From contig OY986439.1 of assembly GCA_963920525.1 (NCBI GenBank), positions 33,301,819 through 33,365,818 of the forward strand: 64,000 nt of DNA, read 5' to 3'. A model generated the notes under the pieces. That model was not told the DNA's origin, made no database searches, and saw only the letters and a program-made list of their open reading frames with translations. Below are positions 10,577-21,056 of this stretch, one piece after another (position 1 is the first letter of the stretch; each line of letters starts with the position of its first letter). Source of the stretch: Dichetophora obliterata. Its lineage: Eukaryota; Arthropoda; Insecta; Diptera; Sciomyzidae. Position numbers and translations under genes: made by a program.

Positions 10577-13500
10577 ATGAACGCTGCTGCAATGTTTGTG
10601 CAGTCACAGAAAACGCCTCGTATTGGTACAATGAACACAAACAAAGAAAATAATTTGTACGAGCATCCAAAGTTGGCGGCAATTATGTCTCATCTCAGCT
10701 ATGAATATACTGATTTTAAGTATACAGTTTACAGGTGTGCCGCCAAGTTCGTAACCTTGCAAAAGGTGCTTTACAGTGAGTATATAAAAATGATGTACAT
10801 GCTTTTTCTCCAATAAAATTTATCATTGTAGCCGGTAGTATACCATTTCAACTGGTCATGGCTATTCTCGAAAGGCATCATATAAAAAACGCCGATGCGA
10901 ACTTTATGGTGCCACCGTTCCAACTGACAGCAATAATAAACGACATTTATTTTGCTTGCGAGAAATTGGGACATTTTTCTAAGGCTACAACGTATAATAT
11001 GGAAACAGCTACTGCGGTCTTGGCAAACTTATTTTGGAATATATTCGATCCGTAAGTTAGATGTGGAGTGTCTGCACATCGGTTTTTATGTCCCTATGAA
11101 ATTAATTAATTTCTTTCCCTATAAAACGCAGTCACCGTCGTCACTCGATTTCCTTGCTGGAAATTAAAGTCACATTTTTATTGTTTTGCAAACTCCATGG
11201 CTGCGATATGTTAATCAGTGAGTTCTATCAGCTATTGCATGATCCAAAGACTAAATATGTTTCCAAGTTAAAATTCGAATACTTGTTGCATGCCCTGACA
11301 AAAATTATCACCTATGTTGGCGAGGGTGCTGCATATGGAGCACATAATATACCACTGGTTATTGAACATTGCTATGCCAGAGTAAGTAGTTATTCTTTAT
11401 TTGCCTAAAGGTTATAAAAAATACCTTGTCTTGAAGTGTCCCAATCGCGAAGGACTCACCGAATACCAATTTCACTGCATTTGGTCAAGTCCGCATACAC
11501 GTTTTATAATCTACGCCAACTTGATTGCATTGATCAAAAGAATTGAAGATACAAACACATTGATACACAATAACAACGCTTGTGCTTCCTGTCGTATAGA
11601 TAAAATTATTGGAATACGTTTTAAGTGTCAGACCTGTAGTAATTTTTCTCTGTGCCTAAAATGTTTTGCCACAGGCTATGTCACAAGAAAGCACGTTTCT
11701 GGTCATCGCATGTATGAAGTTTTTACTGATGTAAGCATGTAGCAAGAATAACAGTAGTCTTCAAATTAATGCTAAAATATTATTTGTTCTCAGGATCCTC
11801 CACCAAAGAAATTTTCACATTTTTTGTCAAAAATATGCAGTTTGTTTTTTCAAAAAAATATCGAAGAAATGCAAGGCTTTTGCAATGCCAATGATACCGA
11901 AACGGTTAACGAAACCGAATTGGTAACCATTGCAGAAACGCAGCGCTCTTTAAATGCGCCATGTTTAAATGAAGCAGCTGACACCCTGGAAATGGCAACA
12001 CAAACGTTGCAAGCCAGAGAACAAAACTCCAGAGAAGAACGTAATTTGAAACTCTTATTAATAAAAAAACTGAATTTATTTGAGTGAAATTGTGTATTTT
12101 TTGTTTACAGCATCCGTTATAAGCTTATCAACGAACCTATCAACTACATCATCACAAGCTTCAAAGCGTATGCAACTTATAATTGACAGACTACTGCAAC
12201 AAAATATGTAAGTTGGTTTGTATTAGGATGTTTCTCATATCATTGCTTATTTATTCTGAATTTAGCAAAATTGAAAATCAATTAAATGATATAAAAAATG
12301 CAACTGTTGAAGAAATTTCCTGCTTTTTAACAAAACATCAACAATTTCTGATTGAAATCATTAGTGAAATGCGAAATTTTTCCGTAAGTTCAATGTTTGC
12401 TCATAGCAATCAAGCTAATATTAATAAAGCTCATATTATTTTTGTCTTCTACAGAACTCAGCACGTTGCCTCAGTGCGTATCCCACATCAAGCACACCCA
12501 ATCGCTCTACAATAGCACAGAATACTGTTCTGGCCAATCTAGACAAAGACGCGAATTTATCACATTCTAGTGAGTATTTTTATGTTTTTCAATACATTCT
12601 TTACTTCTTTAAGATAAGTCCTACAAGCTTTCTCCTTCAAGCTTTGTAAATAGTTTTGTCTTTCTAGTAGAAAACACACTAAAAAAATCTTATCATACAT
12701 ATAAGCATTTCCATGGTCGCGCACGTAACGTTCGTACGCTTTTTTGTTAAAATTAAGAAAAAGAAAAAAAAAATTTAAACTTTTTGTCCTGTTTTTATTT
12801 TTGGATAACACTTTAGTCGTACTATATTTAATGTAAAAGGTGGCAGAAGTCGAAAGTATTGTCCGAAGATATAAGCAAACAAAAAAAAGGACGCGTAACG
12901 ATACAAACAGTAGAAGTTATTTTTGTCTATCAATATAAATGAAAAATCTGCAAAGTGTGTGCGGGATTTTTTATTAGTTTGACCAGTTTATGACCAATTT
13001 TTGCAATGAAATAAATAAGAGGAAATTTTTTAATCGCAAGTAGCAAAAAATTAACATGTTTAGAGTAAACATATCTGAACTCATATGACGCTGAATTGTT
13101 ATTCAGAACAATTCAGAACAAGTGGATTTTATTTTTGATCAAGCCTTAAAAATTATCAGAGTTGCGCATAAATTTAAGCCTTGAGCAAAAATAAAATTCA
13201 ATTGTTCTGAATTGTTTTGAATAACTTGCCACAAATTAATTAATTAACAATTCAGCGTCATATGAGTTCAGATGTGCTTACTCTGAATGACATATGAAAG
13301 TCAAACAGTGGGTTGGTCACAGCTGAATCACTCAAGACCACTGAAGAGAAAGTGTAGCTATTTTTCGAAACAGGATGTCTAGTCTGCTGTGTGATTGACT
13401 ATTTACAAAGTTGTTGCTGTTGCCTTCTTTCATAAACTACTTGACCTTCAGCTCCACATTTTAACCTTGCAAAATCATCGAAAAGGTCGCAGATAATTGT

Positions 13501-14725
13501 ATAAATAAGTTTATGTTTTTCAATCTATTTCACAGTATAAAACTTTTAAACAATGAATTTTATGGCAAAAACCAAGAACACAGTTTAAGTTGTTTTTGTA
13601 GGTACTACTAACCAACAAAGTTTAAAAAAAAATCGGAAACACAAAGGTCAGATTTTGCGTTTTAATTTTTAAAATAGCAGATAAAGATATCACATAATTT
13701 TTTTACACTCATGACTATTGACGGTTGGTTGATAAGCATTAAAAATTTCCAAAATGTTTTTGAACTTTATCTTAAAAATGAAAACTCCCTTTTCCGATTC
13801 CCCGGGAAAATCATTAAGAATTGGGCTGTATATGTTTATTTCATCGAAAAAGCTACCGAGAATTCGATTTGCATATTTCTTAAACGCCATCTAGCTGCAG
13901 AATTGACTTTTTGTAATATATTCCACAATAACAGATTTCAAGATTGTATTTTGCAAATTCAAAAGCCATACTTTTTATAGCAACTAAATTTAATTTGGAT
14001 AACGATATAATTTTTTGTAATAGATTTCACAATATTTAATTAATCCAAATCGAATATGCACGCTGGGAAAATGCTGCTTTTCAGTTTTTTCCGCAATGAA
14101 ATGTTGATAAATTATTTGATAAATTTTCACACAAAAATTTGAGTGTTTTTTATACGAAAAAAAAAAATTACAGAGTAAAATATCATTAAATTTTTTTTTA
14201 TTTTTTGTTGCAAAATAATGTTTTTTTTCTAATACACCAATATTTTAAAAATACATCGAATTTTACACATCTTTGCTCCAATAAGTTATTAAAAAAATCT
14301 TTAATATGCCTACTCTATATGTTTGGTGCTGTGCTGTATTTGTTTTTAAAAATTAAAATATGCAAACTTAAGAACCGAATCATGTTTCAGTGAACGGTGC
14401 TGATTTAAATCGCAGCTATTTGGATGCCAACAAATCGGATTATTCGACAGCTGATTTAAGTTTGTGGTTCAACCAAAGAAGAATGTCATTGCCACACACA
14501 GGTCCACGATTAAGCGTTTTAATGGAAGTTGATGCTATAGATGCTGCTGAACTGGATATGCGGGATACGGAGATGCTGAATTTTAAGCTTTTGCTTAATA
14601 AAGTTAAAGAAATTGTCGAGGATTCATATAGCGATAATACTGAACTATCAGCGGCTACACAAAATTTGGAAAATGTACTAGACAACATTATCAAAAGTGA
14701 AGAAAGCCGCCGCAAAAGCACATAA
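10577..14725 (+). CDS. dah: Dystrobrevin-related ZZ-finger protein, probable dah
   Basis: This is a probable membrane-cytoskeleton linker of the dystrophin/dystrobrevin family. In Drosophila, Dah is needed for actin furrow organisation during cellularisation. Exons: 10577-10775, 10832-11051, 11132-11381, 11437-11730, 11794-12040, 12111-12207, 12266-12383, 12455-12569 and 14391-14725. The total is 1875 nt, 624 aa (Drosophila Dah is about 650). The N-terminal part matches the EF-hand-like region of dystrobrevins (YRCAAKFVTLQKV, then LLEIKVTFLLFCKLHG). A ZZ zinc finger spans about residues 272-313 (CASC, CQTC, CLKC, then two His). Downstream are a predicted coiled coil and a low-complexity tail. 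The last residues of exon 8 and the first of exon 9 form an ATG by splicing, which is internal, not a start. The 1.8-kb last intron holds two repeats. Dyb is the alternative, but the divergence from canonical dystrobrevin and the short tail favour dah. The donor of exon 5 (GTAATT) is the least certain splice site. Confidence 0.8.
13068..13440. repeat. Foldback element in the last dah intron
   Basis: Arms of about 33 nt face each other: CTGAACTCATATGACGCTGA near 13076 and TCAGCGTCATATGAGTTCAG near 13251. A second inner pair surrounds AATAAAAT. The following segment (13310-13440), read in reverse, matches the 370-bp repeats at 25316 and 25893 (shared words AAGAAGGCAACA, GTCAATCAC, GACTAGACA, CTGTTTCG, GAGTGATT). 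It is therefore an old member of the same foldback family. Confidence 0.6.
13655..13835. mobile_element. Hairpin MITE, CAGCCC family, copy in dah intron
   Basis: It contains TTTCCAAAATGTTTTTGAAC, then AAAACTCCC and TTCCGATTCCCCGGG, and ends near TTGGGCTG. The same order of words is found at 29229-29377, 30627-30841 and 63653-63871. The left arm is degraded here. Confidence 0.6.
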
Positions 14726-14827
14726 AATGCATTACAATTAAATTTATTCAACTGAATTATTATTCATGTGTTTTATATTACTAATCATTCCACAGAGAAA
14801 AATTTAAAAATACTGTACACAAATAAG

Positions 14828-14895
14828 TTTATTTTAGATTTTTTACATGCACACTATTAGACTAAAAAAAATTTTAATACACATTTACAAATAAA
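14828..14895. terminator. Overlapping poly(A) signals of two convergent genes
   Basis: AATAAA on the plus strand at 14890-14895 lies 165 nt after the dah stop. AATAAA on the minus strand (TTTATT at 14828-14833) lies about 110 nt after the stop of the minus-strand gene at 14943-16811. If both are used, the two 3' UTRs overlap by at least 60 nt. Other signals may exist, for example ATTAAA near 14741 for dah. Confidence 0.45.
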
Positions 14896-14942
14896 TACAT
14901 ACATATTAAAAATGATAAGAATCTCTTCACTAGGTCATGTAG

Positions 14943-16811
14943 CTAGAGCAATGTTTGTGCTAGAAGATCGCTCTGCATTTCTAATTTAAGCAACTCATCA
15001 ATAGAATCTTGAAGTTCCTCCTTATCCTCATTAGAACAACTATCTTCTACATTGCATAACTTAAGGGCGTAATTCAATTCTTGTCTCAATGCATTCTCAA
15101 ATTGGACATTCTTTGGGGTTGTGGAAACAGGACATTCAATTTCCTTCACATTGCACTTAAATAAAACCAATTCGTTAAATATAAATTTAAATAACAAAAA
15201 TGCTTTTTCTGCTGTTTTCGTGTAAAACTTCCAGTTAGTTTTGATGTCTGCCGACCGATTATTTTCACCGATGAAATGAACAGCAAGTGTTCCATGCCAA
15301 ATAGAAGATGGTTGGTCGTTATAGTACAAGAAATGGGCAAACAGTTTATTTTTCAAGGATTGATCTTGGCTTGTTTCAAGTGGCAGCACATTCTCCTCCA
15401 CTTTAGCTGGGCTATTTTTATCAGTACTATTATTAAATAATACAGTATTTCTATGCAGTTTCTTGAAATCAAATTTTTCCACCAAGAGCTGTTCGAATTT
15501 CTCTAAATCTGCATCATCTTTGAACGTCAGTGCCAAGCTTGTTTCTTCGGATGCCATAGCAATAGCAAGAAAATCTTGATGTAGTGTGGAGTTTTTAAAA
15601 GTGATCTCAAAGCGAGCACGTTTAGATAGCAAAGGGCTGAAATCAAGATTTTTTATAAATACTTGTTGATTGAATAGCTTTATTTTGTTGTTCGTCAAGC
15701 TATCCTCTCGCTCTATATCGAAATAAATAAAAAATGGAGTTTCCAGCAAAGTTATAACTTCAGATAAGCTCAACATAATGCAGAGCACTGCGAAAGATTC
15801 AGGCACAAGTTGCGCTGAGGCTGCTGCAGTCCATTTGCTAGCCTCTGGCTCAAATTGGTTCTCACTTTGAAAAAAAGTCTCTAAGGATTCTAGATCAGAG
15901 AATGATTGTTGTAGCTGATACAAGCGAAAGGCATAGCTAAGGGTGGTGTGCGCTCGAAATACGGGTTTAACCTTTTTTAAAATAGTACAAGCCTCTGCTG
16001 AGGCATTGTTCATCAAAGGCACACCAATAACAAGATCATCGTTGGAAGTAACTCGCATCCATACATCACCACATCTAGCAAGCAACACTCTCTCATCAAG
16101 CTTAAGACTGCGCAGCATATTGCAACCTAATGTCTGCATTGTCTTTAAACGTGCAAATTCACGTTGTGTCAGTGATTTGTGCACGAATAGCTCGGTTTTT
16201 GCGCTTCGAATGCGTTCTAACAACTGCTTAAAATTTTCCTGCTTCACAATTTTCTGACTGGTTTCCATTCTAGTTTGCTGCATACCCTCATGAAAATCGG
16301 TTATTACCACTGTGCCGTGTTGGTACACTATTTCAACTGCGGCTTGAAAGTTGGTTTTTCCATGCACCAGTTTAAAAGACTGTACATCTTCGTACTCAGC
16401 TTTAAGCACGAGTTCCTCGTTTTCTGTTTCAGCGTGTTGGAGCACAACAAGCTTGTCCCAACATTTAATGAGTAAGTATAACTTTTGTACAGCAAAGTTT
16501 TGATATATATACTTTCCGAACGTGACTTCTGATTCCAACAGCTGGCTGCAGGTCACATCCTCATTATTTGGTCGACTCTTCCACTTGCCATGTTTGCCCG
16601 TATAGTCAACTATTTGTTGCTTCCTTTTCGATAAGCATGTTCCATTCAAGTCGATAAAGTTGACCGCTGCTTTGCACTGGAACTCGTAGAACTTGAGATT
16701 TTTCAACAGTGCAAGACAAGTGCGCTGCTTGTTCTTTTGGGTAAGGATGTCACAATAAACGATTTCGTTTTGGAGAAAGTCTGGTAGTTCTTTTTTTACG
16801 CATTCACTCAT
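14943..16811 (-). CDS. Uncharacterised intronless protein, 622 aa
   Basis: A single long frame runs from an ATG at 16811 to a stop at 14943. I do not recognise the family. The protein is rich in Leu, Phe, Lys and Glu, has no signal peptide, no obvious membrane helix and no zinc-finger or kinase motif. The first ~200 residues read as alternating beta strands (for example KLYLLIKCWDKLVVLQH). A helical stretch follows around the middle, and the C-terminus (about the last 50 residues) is an acidic, Leu-rich probable coiled coil. The length, balanced codon use and absence of stops over 1.87 kb argue for a real gene. It is tail-to-tail with dah, 217 bp apart. The minus-strand AATAAA at 14833 would serve as its poly(A) signal. 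A profile search is needed to place it. Confidence 0.85.
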   Translation of the reverse strand: MSECVKKELPDFLQNEIVYCDILTQKNKQRTCLALLKNLKFYEFQCKAAVNFIDLNGTCLSKRKQQIVDYTGKHGKWKSRPNNEDVTCSQLLESEVTFGKYIYQNFAVQKLYLLIKCWDKLVVLQHAETENEELVLKAEYEDVQSFKLVHGKTNFQAAVEIVYQHGTVVITDFHEGMQQTRMETSQKIVKQENFKQLLERIRSAKTELFVHKSLTQREFARLKTMQTLGCNMLRSLKLDERVLLARCGDVWMRVTSNDDLVIGVPLMNNASAEACTILKKVKPVFRAHTTLSYAFRLYQLQQSFSDLESLETFFQSENQFEPEASKWTAAASAQLVPESFAVLCIMLSLSEVITLLETPFFIYFDIEREDSLTNNKIKLFNQQVFIKNLDFSPLLSKRARFEITFKNSTLHQDFLAIAMASEETSLALTFKDDADLEKFEQLLVEKFDFKKLHRNTVLFNNSTDKNSPAKVEENVLPLETSQDQSLKNKLFAHFLYYNDQPSSIWHGTLAVHFIGENNRSADIKTNWKFYTKTAEKAFLLFKFIFNELVLFKCNVKEIECPVSTTPKNVQFENALRQELNYALKLCNVEDSCSNEDKEELQDSIDELLKLEMQSDLLAQTLL

Positions 16812-17632
16812 GTTTTTTTGTTTAAGCTAAAAAGGTAATTATTTTAAATTTATATTAATTTTTGCGAAAACGCGCCAACATTTTTGTTAACCAATTCACA
16901 ATAGTAATCTATAAAATTTTGAAGTTTTGGTTACTGGGCCCTTGTTATGCTTGTCGTCATATGATCCCTGGGCACGTCACTATACACTTTTTTCGTTTGA
17001 TGAGCTCCGTGACGAAAGTATGTTATGCTGGAGATCAATTCCCGTTCTGCGTTATCGTCATATGAAAAGTGTTTTCAGCTTTACACGGAAAACGCGATTT
17101 CTGTTGTGTGTTAACAGGGCAACAGCTGTTTATTTTTTTCTGAAATGAAAACAAAGTTAACGCCGGTTGCAAACGCGCGTTATCGACTTGCTATATTAGT
17201 TTCGGCTATTTTATGCTGCCGAAAAACATATCTTGGTTATATTTATTTATGCAAAATTCATTATATTTTTCTTGTTTATTGCTTATTATTAATAAATAAG
17301 AAATTGATTTAAAAAAGAAAAGAAAACATACAAAAAAGACAATCGATTTCTAATGAATTAATTATTTAATTTGGAGCAATTTAATTGGTTTAAACGAAAT
17401 AAACACAAGTCATAATCTAACACATTGTTTGGCGCAATTTAAAACACAATATACAATAACAGAAACTATATGTGAGATAAAAAAAGGCCAAAGAAAAACT
17501 TGGTGCTAAAGTGCATTGCTTTTATATAAAAACTAAATAAATATATAAAGAGGAAAAGAAAGAGAAAAAAAATAAAAAAGTACTTGTTGATACTGTGAAA
17601 CTTTCACTCGAACTAAAAACTCAACTACATAA
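16812..17632. other. Upstream region of the uncharacterised gene, no gene seen
   Basis: It should contain the promoter of the minus-strand gene, but I cannot point to a specific element. Small plus-strand frames at 16862-17148 have no domain. The rest is AT-rich. Confidence 0.4.
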
Positions 17633-18193
17633 CAAAGAGATTAACAGCCCTATTCTGGCAGCTTAACTAAGTTCACCACATTAATAAAATAGTTAATATT
17701 AACAATTTGTTAAGGTTTCGTATTCTGCTGCAAATTTAAAAGCTCTTTTCCTCACAATTTTGTTAATAACAAAAAGAGTCTTAACAACGAATGAAATGTA
17801 TGTGCTTAGATAGAAAATTGTTGTGAAAATAATAAAAAAATACAAATTATAATATAACATTGAGTTTAAATAAATTAAACTGAAAAATGGAAAATATTTT
17901 TACTTATTTTAAGTGTTGATAATGAAATCTTTCAGTAGCCGTGGCAAATTTTTCAAGCGCTTGCAAAGTCACAAGCTGCACTCGAAGCATCTGTTTGTAT
18001 AGCGCATCTCTTCTTTCAATAGGCATATCGATTTTCACCATGCATGGTGAACTTTAAAAGCTTTTTAAGCCTTTATGTTGTTAATGATTTTTAAGAATAC
18101 CAACATTTACATAACATAACAATCAGCTTAACAAGAGCTCCTTAACTATTTCTTGTTAAGCTAACAACCAGAATAGGGCTGTTAGTCTCTTTG
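17633..18193. mobile_element. TIR element, about 560 bp
   Basis: The left end CAAAGAGATTAACAGCCCTA is mirrored at the right end by AATAGGGCTGTTAGTCTCTT plus TG. A second inverted pair (GCTTAACTAAG and CTTAACTATTTCTTG) lies further in. No ORF is present. No unambiguous target duplication was found, so the superfamily is open. Confidence 0.6.
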
Positions 18194-18277
18194 GTATTGG
18201 GTTCTGCCGGCGAGCTGCTAATGTTGTGCTGCCGACGTTCTATCTGACTGTTTCAGGCAGAGGTATTTTTAAAATTA

Positions 18278-19512
18278 TGTGTGCACAAGCGAGCTGGGAA
18301 TATGTTTGTTTTCCCAGCAATGGTTTCGCCCTTTTTCCTACCATTACCATTGCGATCATTTGGTATTTTTAGGTTAGGAAATATAAAAGAAATGCAGCAG
18401 GGGCTTTTGTTTACATTTGATAGATTCTAATAGGAAGATTTGTGTGCACCAGAGTTGGGCGTAGTGCACTAAATTTGCAGTTTCAGCTTACATGTGCTGA
18501 TAGTGGTAAATTATTCTCTATCTTCTATTATTTTTGACTGCTGAATTGAAAAATGAAAGCCTCACTATACATGAGTGATAGTGATAGTGAAAAATTTCTC
18601 TCTCAAATTCATGTAAGAATAGTGGGAAAAAAAATGTTTACAGCTTAGTGGAAAATTTTTCTTTCGCACTAATTAAATAGTGCAAATAAAAATACTTGCA
18701 CTAATAGTGGTACAGCACAGAAAGTTATCACTCAATTGAAAGAATACAGGAACAGTTTACTTTTAGTATTGAGTATTTAAATATTACACAGAAATTTGTA
18801 TGTTTCTATATATCAATTTTATATAAACTGTCTATCTGATCCTAGCTTGGTGATGCTCATTCAGAGCTGTTGTAGTTTTCTTCGTAGACATATATGACCA
18901 GAAGCTCGAAAAATAGTTTTTCTTAATTATAGATTTTTTTTAATTCGAGTTTAACTGATATAGTTTTAAAACCAGTCATATTTGAAAGTTGAGTGGAAAA
19001 AATTTCAATTGCAGCTTTCATTTAATGGCTGTTCAAATTTTGCACTATTTGAGTGTAGTGGAGATTTAGTAACTACCACTCAATTTAGTTATAGTGCAAC
19101 AATATAACACTACTACTAAAATCCCTAGTTGGTAAAAAAATAGTGAAAAATAGAATTTCTTTCAATATATTTTAGTGCTAGTGAAAGGCTGAGTGCACTC
19201 AACATTTAGTGCACTACGCCCAACTCTGGTGTGCACAAGCGAGCTGGGAACATTTTAGTTCTTTTTGAAATGCTTTGGCCCTTTTCTTCCTATTAGAATT
19301 TGGGATGTTTTGCATATTTTATTGACATTAGGAATTTGCAGATATTCTAATATATCTCTCTGCAGATTCCCAAAAATTGTCTGCTTTGTTTTGGTTGCCT
19401 TTTGTTTACATTTTTTTAAAAAGAAAAATCTGTGTACCCAAGCGAGCGTCAACATTTTTGTTCTTTTTACCTTTTTCCTCCTATTAGAATTGCGATAATT
19501 TGGTATATTTAA
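18278..19512. repeat. Three tandem diverged repeat units, one interrupted
   Basis: Units start at about 18278 (TGTGTGCACAAGCGAGCTGG), at 18441/19229 (split by the hAT insertion) and at about 19429 (CTGTGTACCCAAGCGAGCG). Each continues with similar words such as CCTATTAGAATT and GGTAT or TTGGGATG. Unit length is about 165-200 bp. Confidence 0.5.
18450..19228. mobile_element. hAT-like MITE with exact 8-bp target duplication
   Basis: The 779-bp element starts CAGAGTTGGGCGTAGTGCAC and ends in its inverse, GTGCACTACGCCCAACTCTG. GTGTGCAC stands immediately on both sides (18442-18449 and 19229-19236). The 8-bp duplication and the CAGAG terminus fit the hAT superfamily. There is no transposase ORF, so it is non-autonomous. 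The interior repeats AGTGCA/TAGTG words, which may be subterminal binding sites (inference). It sits inside the second unit of a tandem repeat. Confidence 0.8.
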
Positions 19513-19889
19513 CAGGGCGTCTCGACTAGCAATAATTCATTGCATGCCATCTGTCAAACATCAAATATTGCCAATGGAGACCACTCAATTGCCGAAGTTG
19601 GCAATACATGGCATGCAAGATTGCAAGCAATAGATTGCCAAGATGGAGTTGGCAATAAGCTGTATTTTTTTTTTGTTTGACAGCCATTTTGCTTCAAAAT
19701 TTTTAATGCTTATATCTTAAAAATGAAGTAGCGTGCAGAAGAAATGTACAAAATAATTAATTTATATAATAAATGATAAAATTATGTGTTGATTCCATAA
19801 TGTGAGAAAACCCACCCTTTCAATATTGCCATTGTTTGCAATAGAATTGACAGATGGAAAGCAATGAATAATTATCCTTAGACGCCCTG
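19513..19889. mobile_element. PIF/Harbinger-like MITE
   Basis: The left end CAGGGCGTCTCGACTAGCAA and right end (reverse complement CAGGGCGTCTAAGGATAATT) are inverted. Further in, CATCTGTCAA faces TTGACAGATG. TAA stands on both sides (19510-19512, 19890-19892), the 3-bp duplication typical of PIF/Harbinger. No coding capacity is seen. Confidence 0.6.
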
Positions 19890-21056
19890 TAAGGAATTAT
19901 GAATGAAATGAAGCAGAACAAGATTTCCTTGAATTTACCATAGAATAAAGAGATAAGGAAGCGGTGTCAACGAGTATATATCTATAAGAGTTTTCACTCG
20001 TCGTTCGTTATTTTTTGCTCGCTAATATTAGCCATCCATCGACAGAACAGGATATTTTGATGGGAAATTTATTTTATACCCCTTCAAAAGTGCGAGTTTG
20101 TTTACATTTTGTTTTCTATATTTTGATAATTTTGGCTGCGTGCAGAAGGGAGCAAAAAGATCGGTATTTTTTAATGTGCTTGCCTGTTTCTTCCTATTTG
20201 AATATCTGAAGAAATATTGCAAATATTATGAATGAAAATAAAATTTTACGGCTTCTTATTTGCATTTCCATGCATGGTTGCCGAATTTAATTTGTTTCCA
20301 GCTGGACATTTTTGTTGTAGCTATATTTTGGTTGCTGCTGCAGAGAAGGATTTTTATATATTTCATTAGCTGAATAGAAAGACAGAATTCTGATTCGGCT
20401 AATGAAATAATTATTGGATAATAAAAAAAATGTAGCAATAAAATAGAATTGGTCAAGCAGTATTTTATAAATTTAAAATAAAACAAAGAAATATTGTAGA
20501 TTTAATTAATGAGAATAGAAGGTCTATTTGATACAAATTTTATAGGTTATTATTTTTATTTTTTTTTCTTCCATCTTCTTGTAGTTGCCGAATTTAGTTT
20601 GTTTTTAGTCGGACATTTTCCTTGTAGCAATATTTTGCTTGCTACTTTGGATACACAACCATCATTTTTAGACACTTCATTAGACCAATAAAAAAAACGA
20701 AATTCTGATGATTCGGCGTATGAAATTATTATTAGTCAGGACTTGAAATTTTTTTTTAACAAAAATGCTTTTAATAAATAAAATTAACTTGAATTAAAAA
20801 AAAACAAACACTAAATTTCTTCGAAATAGGTCTAACTGTTTAGGAGGAGTTCAGTGAGAAAGCCATGTACAGAAAAATTTATTGTATAAAGATATTCTGC
20901 GGCAGACGTTGTACTGTCACCGCCTTGCTGCCATATATGAATTTTCATGCTAATTGGAGAGAAAAAAAAACATTTTATGTTTTCACCATTTTGAGTATAG
21001 TTGCCGAACGTATCTATATAAACAAATTACAAAATTTTAGTCTAATAGTACAATTG

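Noticed and set aside
12570..14390. Extra dah exons in the large last intron
   Set aside because: Frames at 13711-13980 and 14205-14393 derive from a MITE and AT-rich sequence. Joining exon 8 directly to 14391 gives the correct phase.
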